This document shows positions 10,710 through 21,167 of a DNA stretch of 64,000 nt, in pieces. Position 1 is the stretch's first letter. Each line of letters starts with the position of its first letter. The notes beneath the pieces are model-generated. The model was not told where the DNA came from. It saw only the letters and a program-made list of their open reading frames with translations, and searched no databases. The DNA is from Turritopsis dohrnii (taxonomy: Eukaryota > Cnidaria > Hydrozoa > Anthoathecata > Oceaniidae). The DNA lies in NCBI GenBank assembly GCA_027922465.2, contig BQMF02000206.1:620001-684000 (forward strand). The letters are read 5' to 3'. Made by a program: the position numbers and the translations under genes.

Positions 10710-11060
10710 CCTTCGCGGGAAGAAATTTTCGCGGAATTTAATTTCGTGGTTAAAATGGTAAAAATGGCCGATTTTCGCGGAATTAAATTTCGCGGTTTTC
10801 GATTTTCAAACAAATACTTAACAGAAAAAATGCCTCCTTTTTTGCGTTGTGAATCGTTTTTTCGTTTCATTATTTAACATATAAAACTAAAATCGAATTT
10901 TCGCGGAATTTAATTTCGCGATTGAGCAATTTTAGCGTGTTTCGCGGAATTTAATTTCGCGGTTAGGGGCAAAAATCGCGAAATTAAATTCCGCGAAAAT
11001 TTCTTCCGCGAAAATTTCTTCCGCGAAAATTTCTTCCCGCGAAAATTTCTTCCCTTAAGG
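10710..11060. mobile_element. TA-flanked MITE with TTCGCGGAA repeats, copy 2
   Basis: The left end CCTTCGCGGGAAGAAATTTT and the right end (inverse of CCTTAAGGGAAGAAATTTTC) are each bordered by TA (10708-10709 and 11061-11062), as expected for a mariner-type insertion. The interior is built from repeated GAAGAAATTTTCGCGGAA and AATTTAATTTCGCGG units in both directions; the right flank has three or four tandem copies. Both strands stay open by chance because the repeat lacks stops (10695-10877 and 10676-10870), but these ORFs are repeat sequence and not genes. Confidence 0.75.
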
Positions 11061-11573
11061 TAGGTATATTAAGTGATTATTCACCAATTTGCTGTTGCTA
11101 GGGAGAACGACCACCGTTGCTAATGTAATTTTGAAATTTCCTTCGTTATATGAATTCATTTTTTCACCTAACGAAAGAACATGAAAACATAAGTGGTACC
11201 AGCAGGACTCGTTTTCGTGTTATTCAATGAAATTAAAAAGCATCTTAGTTTCCAGCTCCCTTTACAATCTTGTTTTATTTCGTTAACGTTAGTGCTGTTA
11301 CCGCTTCGTTGCCAAAAATCTAAATCTGCTGAAATGATTTTAGGTTCCGTTAACGATAATTCGTTTCTCATGGCGTAACAAATTTCCATGCTTGAAGCCT
11401 GAAATCTCAATGTTCAACGTTGTTTCCTACAAAATAAGAGAGGCTGTAGATGCTGTTCTAGAGGGTCTAAAGTTCAAAATTTTCTTCAGGGTTTTTAGTT
11501 TCTAATTCAAACCCTGGACAGTATTTCTTTTTTGTTTTTTTGCTCTTTTCCGTCATGGGAAATATACCTACAC

Positions 11574-13405
11574 CAGGCTTGTCATTTTCAAAAATAATAC
11601 TGACGTGGGCAACCGCGTTCGTCAGGATATGTACCTACGCTATCACTTCACGTACATGAGCGTAATTTACCAACGTGATTTTAACAAACTTTCTTCTATT
11701 TACGATAATGCGCACGTGAAAACTTACCGCATCGTTTGTAACGTTTGAAGTTCCGTTAGGCCATAGTTATTTAATACTTCGTTCAGCGTAACATACTTAA
11801 GAAAAATAGCGATGCGGAATGCGGGCATTATTCATTATGCATTATTTTGCAAACGAAATAATGACATACAATGCGCACTTTTTAACGATAATGTACTATA
11901 AGGCGGATTTTAGAACAGACCTTTTCATAAATGTTATGTAGTATTACACAATATTAACGAGCCATTCTCTATTATTTTCGTTAAATACATCAGGTGTGTT
12001 TGTTTCTTTTTTTCACTTCACGATATACTAACATGTACATGTTGCGACATCTTAGCAACGTTTATGTTCAAGATGATTATTATTATATTATTCTATTATT
12101 CTTTCAGTTTGATGACGTAGTTTTATTCTTCTTTTTTATAAAAGAAATATTATTTCTACTTTATAATAAATTGTGCCGATTTCGATTTCTTTATACGTCT
12201 CTAACGTAAAAAAATCAAAACTGCTACAAAAAAAATGAAATAAAAATTTTTGAACAATGATGGAGAGCATATGGATTGCCGTCGCTAATTCTGATGTATA
12301 TTTCATTTTAAAGGAGAACATAAAAATAGAAGTATAAAAGATGCATCAACTTGAGCAATGAAGAAAAGCACTACGGAGATAAGGAGACATATATATATAT
12401 ATACACTAAAACATAAAAAAACATCTTTAACAAAGCTTTGTTAAAATGAAAATATGCGAAGAAATAACTATTTCGTAAATCTCTCCACCGTTGTTCCGAT
12501 GAATTTGATTTGAAGATCTATTTAACAATTCCGTTTGCAACGACAGAGGAAAGATTTACGAAATCAGGGCATAAAACTCTGAGGAGTCATAATTAAATAG
12601 AAATATGTATTAAAACATTATCAATGGCGAAGTACCTTTTACATAAGCATCGTAATATACGTGACGAGGTTCCTCTATAATGTTTTGTTTTGTTTTGGTT
12701 GAGTTTTTTAAAGATGCTTTAAGTTGTAAAAATAATGTATTTTAATGCGCATTATTTGTCCGAAAAATCATAATGCGGGCGGGTTACGCTGAACGAAGTA
12801 TTAAATAACTGTGGCCTTAATAAATCTTTCAGCAGCTATTCTAGTAGCTCCTTTCACAGACGGATGGTTGAGAACGCACGTTTTGTTACTGGCACAAACT
12901 TTACACCAAACATTCGTAACGTATACAACGCCATCTTCCGTATTCTCTTCATATCCAAAGACATTCGCGATTCCCCATTTCATAAGTTCGTAATTGAACT
13001 TTATTCCCTTTAATGTCAGCGCTCGCCGTATTTTTCACTTTTTAAAAAAGATTAATTTTTGCATCGACCTAATGGAATGTTATGTTTTCTATTTCGATTC
13101 CAAGGATGCCATAACATTGCTTTGATAAAGTAGATTTATCATAGACGTCATAAAAAAAAGAACACCTGGCTCTCCAGTGATCTTTAAAATAACTGACGTC
13201 ACGTGCTTTTATACTATCACGCGATTATTAGAATAAGATATTTTATTATTTTCAATGAAACAAGCGTATGGAAAACATTTTTTTTATTATTATTGCAACA
13301 AGGAATATTCCCTACGTACCAACGTGATTTTTTACGTTCGTGAAAAATTTTAGCTACGTGATAGCGTGCAGGGACGCGATCGCGTGCGTGAAATTGACAA
13401 GCCTG
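11574..13405. mobile_element. hAT-like element with 6-bp TSD and zinc-finger remnant
   Basis: The termini are CAGGCTTGTCATTTTC and its inverse (GAAATTGACAAGCCTG). They are flanked by a perfect 6-bp direct repeat CTACAC at 11568-11573 and 13406-13411. Subterminal regions are rich in GCTATCAC, ACGTGA and CGATCGCG motifs. The only coding relic is the minus-strand zinc-finger segment at 12801-12983. Two further solo termini of this type occur at about 18287 and 24045. Confidence 0.85.
12801..12983 (-). pseudogene. N-terminal zinc-finger exon of a hAT transposase (relic)
   Basis: Sixty residues contain MKWGIANVFGYEE, VTNVWCKVCASNK and VKGATRIAAERFIKAT. The CxxC pair with its flanks matches the N-termini of the hAT genes at 21168 and 25158 (VWCKVCA versus IWCKLCAKHK). 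It lies near the 5' end of the element at 11574-13405, reading inward from the right terminus. The rest of the transposase is deleted, so the element is non-autonomous. Confidence 0.7.
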
Positions 13406-13419
13406 CTACACTGAGTAAT

Positions 13420-14380
13420 CAGGGTACGAATTAGCGGCTCGCACTTCGCAAAATGCGAACCTTTTTAAAGTTTTAGCGAAGCTTCTTCAAAGAAAAACAG
13501 CAAAAATGCGAAACTGAATATTTTTTTCTTTCTTTATAATTTACTCAACAGCAAAGTTATTTAAAAGAATTTAAACTCTTTAAAAAACGAGCCTGGTATG
13601 TATTACGCAATCTCATACGTCAGCCAGCTTCCATCGTCTGGATGTTTTGGTTTCTTTTTCATTTTCTATGTGATCGCTCCGAAATAGTAAAAAAAGTATT
13701 GAAATATTTCCCATTGTAAACGAAATCCACAGGGAAGGAGAGCCTCATTATGAAAGAAAAAAGTAGATGCACGTGCCTCATGACGTCGGTTCATTGTTCT
13801 ATTCAAAATTCGAAAAGAAAAGTCGATCTATTTGTGGCATGTTTGTAGTGCTTCATAACTTTGAAATACCCCGAAAAGCGGAAAAAGACAGGACAGTCTT
13901 CTCAAGATGTTGTGACCTTTTACATATCGGATTTTGAAAGTAATTCAGAAGATGATGAATGAACATTTTTAGTTCTTGGTATTTCGTAGACCTCTTTGTT
14001 TAAGCTTTAAAAGATTTAAAGAACATTACGAAAACACGTCTCGTGCTCATTGTTATCAATAACACATTACGTCAATTTGCTTGTTCTTTTAGCTATCACC
14101 TTTATTTTAAGAAAGCCTGCCCTTATATTAAGATCTCGCGAGATGTTCTGATTACCAAGCTTCGTGTTAGGAACAACACGAGTCGTAACTTACAACGTTT
14201 TAGTGACATTTCCAAGTGCCACAAGCGATTCGTTTCATCGCCAAATCAAAGAAATTAAGATCGCTAACTCTTCAAATCTCCTTCGCAAATTCACTAAAAT
14301 GCTTCGCGAACCTCAAAAAAATTTTCGCCTGCGGCGGGCCTTTTTTGCGAAGCCATTTTTATCCTCTAATTCGGACCCTG
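13420..14380. mobile_element. CAGGGT-CGAATTAG MITE with 5-bp TSD
   Basis: The left end is CAGGGTACGAATTAG and the right end is the inverse of CAGGGTCCGAATTAG. A perfect 5-bp repeat GTAAT flanks it (13415-13419 and 14381-14385). Near the ends are many TTCGC/GCGAA motifs. It starts 14 bp after the end of the preceding hAT-like element. ORFs inside show no homology I recognise. A truncated second copy is at 7803. Confidence 0.8.
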
Positions 14381-14462
14381 GTAATATACTCAGTTGCATG
14401 CGTTACATTGACCCTAAATAGGTACTAAATTAGGACTTTCGATTGTACTAAATTTCTTGCAT

Positions 14463-14591
14463 ACGAAAAAAATTAATTCTGCAAAATCTCGTTTGAGGTA
14501 GTCATCTGCAAAAATTTCTTCTGCAAAATATGGCATTTTTGGGTCATTTATCCGCAAAAATTTCTTCCGCAAACAATTTCTTCCCTTAAGG
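14463..14591. repeat. CCTTAAGGGAAGAAATTT MITE, copy 3 (right part)
   Basis: The right end ATTTCTTCCCTTAAGG is followed by TA (14592-14593). Inside are four TCTGCAAAA/TCCGCAAAAATTTCTTC units, the degraded form of the TTCGCGGAA repeat at 10710-11060. It abuts the Helitron relic. Confidence 0.6.
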
Positions 14592-14593
14592 TA

Positions 14594-15099
14594 ACTGCTT
14601 GGTTAGAATTAAATCATGTTGAAGAACAGGCTCGTCAATATTTATATCCCGATATCCCCACCATTAATACAACAAAATAAGTGGGTGGCACACCAACAAG
14701 GAGAAGAAAATTGTAAGCAAAATGTATAATGCAAATGTATATACAAGGTGATAGGTATTTCTTACGTGTGCTGTTGTTACATCTTCCTGGTGCGACTTCC
14801 TTTAAAAGACCTTAGAACTGTTAATGGGATTCTATAGATCTGTTAGAGAAGCATGTATTGAACTTGGACTATTGGATGAAGATACTTTGTGGATACGAAC
14901 CATGGAAAAACTTGCTGAATCAGCAAGTGCCTCCAAAATTCGAAAAGCATTCTCCTTCGTTCTGATCCATGGAGAGCCAAGCAATCTAGCTGAGTTATGG
15001 GAAAGATTCTGTGCTCACATGCTTGAAGATGTTTTGAGACATCAGCAGGAAGTACAAGCAGAGCAGTCAGCTGTTGGTAAAATTCAGGAAGTTCTGTAG
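14594..15099 (+). pseudogene. Helitron replicase/helicase fragment
   Basis: Across three frames the region reads TAWLELN, YLYPDIP, VSKMYNA, DRYFLRVLLLHLPGATSFK, DLRTVNG, and then an open stretch (14824-15099) with EACIELGLLDEDTLW, LRK-like KIRKAFSFVLIH and LAELWERF. The order matches the linker between the Rep and PIF1-like helicase domains of Helitrons (YPDIP, RYYLR-LL-H--GATS, ACxxLGLL-DD, LW). Frameshifts near 14810-14830 and a stop show that it is dead. The flanking MITE copy ends at its left edge. Confidence 0.75.
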
Positions 15100-15310
15100 C
15101 AAAAATCTGCTATACGATAGTAAGAAATAATGTATGTAATATAAAATCGACAAAAACAAAATCTGGGGGTAAATGCAACAACCGCGATATAAAGAAAATT
15201 CCTGTTTTACCCCTAACCAGGACCTTAAAAATTAAGATTTGACTATCTGTATTTTGTTGCTAGTAACTGCTAAGTGAGTTTTGAAAATGTTTAAAACTAT
15301 TGTAGCTTAA

Positions 15311-16555
15311 AGGAGAATTAACGTCAAAATTATGTAATGTTTTTTTTTAATGAATCGTTTTTAAATTGTGGAAGACGACTTTTTACAAAGTTTCATTCAT
15401 TTTACACAATTCTTTCGTTAGTTATTTAAGTTTGAAGTTTAATCAAAACTCAATAATATGACGTCACAGTTGCACTTAGATATCCAGCTGTAGTTTTTAC
15501 AAATCACGTAGCGAAGACAATTTGTGATGAGAGAATATATTTTCGTTTTCCTGATCTTGTCAAAGAACAACAGAGAGCTGAAAGATGGCTTAACAACATC
15601 GGCACTGGGTTTACTGTTAAAACTTTTTGATTTGGAAAAGATAAAGTAGTTTGCAGCGATCATTTTCATGAAGACTGTTTCGAAGCTGATAATATGGCAA
15701 ACATGCTAGGTTATATGCCGAAGAAAAGAACATTGAAAGCTGGTGCGGTACCAACAATTTTCCAACATATAGTATTCAACATGATAAATATGAATGAAGA
15801 AAACCGTGAGTTCTAAAAAACTTTCAAGAGGTGCAACAAAGTGATCAAAAAGAAGTAAAGTGTTTTTAAGATTAGATTTCCGTAAATGCTCTCTTTGTGC
15901 ATTTTTCTAACACAAGGCATGGTTTACTCTAGTATTTTTCAAGTTTTCTAAAGAATCTTTTAAAAATTAACAAAAAAAGACACGGTAATGTGTTCAGAGA
16001 CTTGCGCATTCTTAACAGATGTTCCTTGAGATTTTGCTTCCTATCTGACCTGGTTTCTTTTATTTTGAAAATTTCTAAAAGTATTATCGGCATTATTGGA
16101 ATTGCGATTACATCTATCTAGTAGAAACCATGCCTTGCATACATACCTAATAAGTTATAATGTTCATTGAAAAGTAAAAATTCTTCAAATCTACTATCAG
16201 CACATTTTTCTTATGAGAAAAGAAACTTACTTTGCCGTCATTCTTTTTTACTTTGGAATAATTATTTTTTTATCTGCGATATCTAATAAATGACGTTTCA
16301 AGCACGGATTTATTCAATAACAAAACGTTAAAATCTGAAGAATCATGTCGCCACTCATGATTTTCTTTTATCATGAATGGTTCTGGCTTTGTGTATGAAA
16401 AAATTCTAGTGCAACTGTGACGTCACAGTGAATTTTTAAAATCCTTTATTATAAGCGAAATATGGTATTTTATAAAATTTTATTATTAACCCTTTATTTA
16501 AATACACATAAGGAACAATTTAAGCCAAAGTTGTATTTTTGACGTTAATTCTCCT
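15311..16555. mobile_element. Kolobok-type element with TTAA duplication
   Basis: The TIR AGGAGAATTAACGTCAAAA occurs at the left and its inverse at the right. TTAA flanks both ends (15307-15310 and 16556-16559). An inner inverted repeat TGACGTCACAGTTGCAC lies at 15459 and, inverted, ends at 16425. The TIR is related to that of the element at 8368-10265. It contains a decayed THAP domain on the plus strand and no P2X7-like gene. Confidence 0.85.
15485..15785 (+). pseudogene. THAP domain relic
   Basis: Reading plus: TNHVAKTICDERIYFRFPD, ERWLNNIGTGFTVKTF, a TGA, FGKDKVVCSDHFHEDCF, MLGYMPKK and LKAGAVPTIF. This is a nearly full THAP domain. The zinc ligands CSDH are present, but the first C-x4-C is lost (VVFTNH in place of CVVxxCTNH) and there is one stop. 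It belongs to the surrounding TTAA-flanked element. Confidence 0.75.
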
Positions 16556-16698
16556 TTAATAAATGCTATATGTATCCAACAAAGAATCTCTTTCTTACCC
16601 CCTGGATTTTCAAAACTTTAAACCCAAAATTTAAAGAACACCGCCCAAAAACTTCAAAAAATTTAATAAACACCCTGGGCGTTTATTCGAAGCATTAC

Positions 16699-16877
16699 GG
16701 TATATCTCCTAGAATGTTTATCCCAATGTCTTTGAGGTGGTCTTTTGTTAGGTCTTTAAGTGTTGATTCATATATACGTTGTTCCGTGAATAGTTGAGCG
16801 TATGTTTTTGCTTCTTTCTTTGGGATTTGAGCATCAATGAAAAATTTCTCCCAGGTTTTTCCATTTGCCAGCACCAT
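16699..16877 (-). CDS. SAM-domain exon
   Basis: About 60 residues, with TWEKFFIDAQIPKKEAKTYA, LFTEQRIYESTLKDL and DHLKDIGINILGDI. This spacing (W--FF--A-IP----YA--F---RI----L-DL----L---GI---GD) fits a sterile alpha motif, a helical protein-interaction module. It starts with ATG at 16877 and runs to a donor-like site (ATACC|GTAATG, GT at 16697-16698). No following exon was identified, so the full protein is unknown. SAM domains of this style are common in invertebrate multigene families and repeat-associated genes, so this may be a fragment. Confidence 0.5.
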
Positions 16878-17183
16878 ATTGAAATGCAGTTAACACAAAG
16901 ATTGAGCTAAAAGCCAGCCAATATATTTGTTATGCTACGTGCTACAAGAACAAGAATAAAAGAAGTGATAAAACATAGTCATAAGAAAAAAACTAAATAA
17001 TCACTACAAACATTCTCAAATTCAAATTCAAATTCAAACAAAGAATAATATCCCTTTCAATATCCCTTTCTTAGGACATTTTCTCTTTTTTCAGTCAAAT
17101 TCGATTTAAAACTTTGGAACAACGTTGACACACCTGTTCAATATCAAATGACGATATCACGTTTTTAAACTATTGTTTTATTC

Positions 17184-17980
17184 AGAGATATGTAAAAAAA
17201 GAAAGATAAACAACTCGTTTGAACTTGATTGACAGCTTATTGTTAATCTTTTTGTTTCGCGCTTCTATACAACGCCATCCGTGTCCCCAGATCCAGACTC
17301 TTTTTTTTGAGAATAATTAAATTTTAGAAAGATTAAGATATAACGAGTGTTACCGACCATTTAAGTTGTTGTTGATTTGTCTTTCATACATATATCCTGA
17401 GAGATTTTGATATTTTACAGGCGAATCTTAATCTCACACATATACTCTTCATTTTTCTTAATGTTTGTAAAAAAGATTATCATTTTAGAAAAAGAAATAA
17501 CCAATAAGTCACATACTGGTAAATTTTCTCGTAAAAATAAGTGACTCTCATTGAAATCAATTTGATGCAAGTCTGGCTAATAATACTTAAGGTATGCTTT
17601 TATTTATCAGTTTATTTGGTTAAGATTATTCAACATTCGTTCTAAAACGAGATATATTGAGAAAAGTTAGACCTTAAATTTGGTGTTTACAGATGAAATA
17701 TTCTTCATAATTAATGTACTTGTCTATAGTGCGGCATGTTCGGTGAACGAAAGCTTTATGAAATATTGAAATATGCGCAACTAGGAAAAATTATGAAAAT
17801 TATGCAATGATTATTAGTATAATTTTAATTTTCAACCAATGAACATTTAGAATTTTAACAATTAGAATTAATTATATGTTTAAAATATTCGCGCGAAACA
17901 ATACTCACATCAGAAAAAGGGACACGGATAGCTTTTACGAGAAACAGTGACTTGTTTATCTTTCTTTTTTACATATCTCT
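17184..17980. mobile_element. MULE-like MITE with 9-bp TSD
   Basis: Terminal inverted repeats begin AGAGATATGTAAAAAA and continue GAAAGATAAACAA; further in, ATCCGTGTCCC is mirrored. A perfect 9-bp duplication, GTTTTATTC, sits at 17175-17183 and 17981-17989. Long TIRs and a 9-bp TSD are typical of Mutator-like elements (Merlin gives 8-9 bp). No transposase is encoded. Confidence 0.8.
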
Positions 17981-18286
17981 GTTTTATTCAAAAGAAAATT
18001 ATTATTGAAAAAGAACTTTATGGTATTGTTCACTTGTAATTTTGATTATGGAAGCATTTCTCTGCATCCTTGTTCCCAGAATTTATTTATTTCAGATAGG
18101 TCTTGGGAACGAGCTTGACATCTTCGCCGAGTGGGAAATATAAAAAATGGTAAAATTGTGGAATACATGTGATGGTAAATAAAATTATTTTGTTGTCATT
18201 GTAAATGTTTCATTATAATAATGGGAATACTAAACCTTACGTTTTGCTTTTTTGTGTGACCGCTAATGATATCAAGTTTTATTGGT

Positions 18287-18370
18287 ATATAGCCCAGGCT
18301 TCTCATTTTGACCTACGTGATCGCGTTCGCACGCATCATCACGTAGGCAAAATATACTGTGTGCGTGAAA
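18287..18370. repeat. Solo hAT-like terminus with foldback
   Basis: CAGGCTTCTCATTTTG at about 18287 matches the ends of the 6-bp-TSD element at 11574-13405. It is followed by a stem-loop whose arms are CCTACGTGAT and ATCACGTAGG, and by GTACGC-type motifs. No partner terminus in inverse orientation was found. Confidence 0.45.
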
Positions 18371-18539
18371 AATCGCGTACGCAAAAAATCTGTTGGGTGT
18401 CTTCGCTTATCGTTCAGTTTTCAAGCAGTAGAACGTTCATGTTCCAGGTATATGCTCCATAGAAGGACGTCACTGAAGGTTGACATCTGCCATTATGCGC
18501 GAATCGAAATTTTAAATTTTACGGCACGTGATACTCTTG

Positions 18540-20691
18540 ACGGTTGACGGTTAAAGATGGGGGACGTACACAACTACCAGAAACAATCTGAAAATCGTAA
18601 ATCGCCTGGTATCGACAAGATTGGTAGCGCATCTCGATCTTTTTAACAAAAGAAGTACCAGTACACTTAACAATAATGGAAGTAACCATCAAAGTGAAAC
18701 AGAAAATCGGAACATTCAATTGCCAAGGCATGCTAACATCAAAAGTGAAACAACAAATGCTCGCAGACGATTTCGAAAAATATGAATCCCTGCCAAAGAA
18801 ACTTAGTCAATGGGACTTAGTTATGAATGAAGAAAAAACCGAGCAGTTTACGATCATGAGAAACGGTGAGGAAAATCGGAAAAAGTGTAAATTATTGAGA
18901 ACATTGTTAGATACGGAAGAAGACATCAAAAGGAGAAAGATCCAGGCAGTCAATGTAAAATTGGCAATGAAAGATATCTTTTATGGAAACGTCAGTATTG
19001 ACGTAAAAGCTTGAGCATTTGATTGTTATGTTGGCAGTATTTGGATTTCTGCGTAAGCAAGAAAGCCTTTACGATCGTCTTTGTTTTTCTTAGTTTTTTT
19101 GTTTTTTTTTCATCTTACTGTCCAAACCTAGCGATTTTTTTTATTTCGAAGTTCATTGGTTCATACAGCCGCCGTCTCGAAGTTCATTGGTGCATGAAGC
19201 GCCACTATTACGAAAGGGTGCTAATTAACTTTAATAGCGCTAGTTTATTGGCTTGAATTTCCGGCATGTGATCATCCGGGTATTTTTCGACTTACATTTG
19301 CACGCCGTTCACAAAATGGTACACTACAGCGTGACCGAAGAAACTTCCAAAAGTTGATTGATCAATGTTGAATAGATTTACAGTTCCCAGACCGACAGTA
19401 GAGGGTAGAAATTTATGATTATCTTACAAAGATTCTACTGTGTTCATTCATTGTTCATTTTTTAAAAACAAGTTCTCAATGTTTTATAAAAACAGTGTGT
19501 CAAAAAGGAAAGGTTTTTGTTTTTTTGAAAATGTCTGGTATTCTTTTAAGCTTTTCTAAATACAAAAGCTCGTTTGTTTCATTTGTGGGCTGTAATGCCT
19601 TTTAAGTTCTGGATACGTACAGCTCAGCTCAGTTTCCTCTTCAGCTCCAACAACAAGAATATCTGTCTAACCTCTGCCTGCATCATTTTATGTTTGATAT
19701 TTCTCTAGCTATGTTAGCATATTTACTTGTATAGTTCTTGGCTGTATTATTATCAATGCCCTTAATTAGGAATGGGACTCCCTACTTACGATAGCAAATA
19801 GGAAACTTATCTTGACTGTATTTAAATTTCAACTGCTTTCAGTTATGTTTGCTAATTTAAATAACACATTTACATAATCCAAATCTTTGTTTACTTTTTT
19901 TTGTTTGGGAAGTCTTTTCGTTATTAGGAAGATTGACCATATATTGAAAGACTTACGTAATCACTGTGATATCTTACAGCATCTATTTAAATTTATTGTT
20001 CTTTTGTTCATTAAGTTTATTGGCAGTTAACGTAAGTTTCATATTGTGTCAGCTATGCTTTAATAATTTCCTGGGGTGTATGCGTAATTAAAAATCTAAT
20101 GTTTTTTTAAGTTTCTAAGTTTTTAAGTTTAAGTTTCAGTTATGTATGTTGATTTTGTATGTATATGGATGTATTTCGTATCATTAAAATCTACGCTTTC
20201 CTTTTTGTCCTTAGGAATTCTGTTAGGAAGATTGACAATACATATTTAAATTCATAACATTTACATTGACTTACATGCATACTCATTGATCACTGAATAC
20301 TTAATAATCATTTCGTACCAACAAAATAAAGAACTTATGTCATTCAGATATAATCAAGTTTATTGATGTTTATTGGTATAAAGTTTTGCATAGTGACAAT
20401 TATGTTTTTCCAGATTTTTGCGGAGTACATGATCAGAAATTTAATGAATATATATTGCAGATTAAACTTTTCTTAAATTTCAAGAATCTTGTAGTCTTTC
20501 TCTTTTCATACTTCAGCTGATTTTGCAGAAATCCTTATGCCTGCAAGGGCATCTTGTTTTCTATATAACTGTGAAATTTGGACTTTGACAAAATCGCTGA
20601 AGAATTCAATAGACACATTTCTAACCTCACGCCCGCTACTACATAATGTATTTATTATACGAAAATGTAAATGATGATGATGATGATGATG
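18540..20691 (+). mobile_element. LINE with 14-bp TSD and (ATG)n tail, internally deleted
   Basis: The direct repeat ACGTGATACTCTTG at 18526-18539 and 20692-20705 flanks it. The 3' end is an (ATG)n tail at about 20670-20691, and the 5' end starts ACGGTTGACGG. The ORF at 18676-19014 joins an endonuclease start to an RT segment. The 1.6 kb after it shows no coding sequence. The first 20 bases (18541-18560) are identical to the 5' end of the REL-type LINE at 36154-39581. Confidence 0.8.
18676..19014 (+). pseudogene. Chimeric LINE ORF: endonuclease N-terminus joined to RT C-terminal part
   Basis: Residues about 9-35 (KIGTFNCQGMLTSKVKQQML, then ADDFEKY) look like the start of an APE-type endonuclease, where an Asn-x-x-G strand opens the fold. 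After ESLPKK the sequence changes to LSQWDLVMNEEKTEQFTI and IKRRKIQAVNVKLA, the style of RT palm-end and thumb regions (L--W-L--N--KTE). The central endonuclease and RT catalytic parts are missing, so an internal deletion is inferred. Although LADDF resembles the RT YxDD box, its position argues it belongs to the endonuclease part. Confidence 0.6.
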
Positions 20692-20705
20692 ACGTGATAC
20701 TCTTG

Positions 20706-21167
20706 GGAAATTTAAAATGACGGAATAGTACAGAAGCGTTATCAAGAGGTGGTGATAAGAAAACAATTGATTTCTTCACACATAATTAATGAGGCGCAGA
20801 GGAAAGCCCATCTTACCGCATCTTAACATAAATTGGCGTTAGAAATCTGGTTTCTTATAGCCACTTGTAAAACATGCGTGACAAACTTTTTTCCTCAGCG
20901 CCAACCATGGTAGCGCCTACGGGAGCCACTAAACTAAGCAAATTATTTCTGGCCAGATAAGATAACAACAGTGGCAACACTGATGAAGTAAAAAGTTTTA
21001 TATAAATAATTAATTAGCACAACATCTCTTTCGATATGATTCAACAAAAGCTATACAAGACAAATCAAATGCGAAATGTCAATGCAATGTAATCTTCTGT
21101 TCGAAGTAATTATTTCACAATAAGTTGCGAACGAAGAGGCATCAAATTTTCTGCACAATAATCAGAA
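20706..21167. other. Intergenic stretch, nothing recognised
   Basis: No coding or repeat signature beyond simple AT richness. It precedes the hAT transposase relic and may hold its unrecognised 5' end. Confidence 0.3.

Noticed and set aside
10676..10877. Overlapping ORFs on both strands (64 and 60 codons)
   Set aside because: They are in-frame readings of the TTCGCGGAA repeat of the MITE at 10710-11060 and mirror each other.
18750..18765. LADDF as an RT catalytic box
   Set aside because: It follows directly after an endonuclease-like start and lacks the RT strands that should precede YxDD, so I read it as endonuclease sequence.
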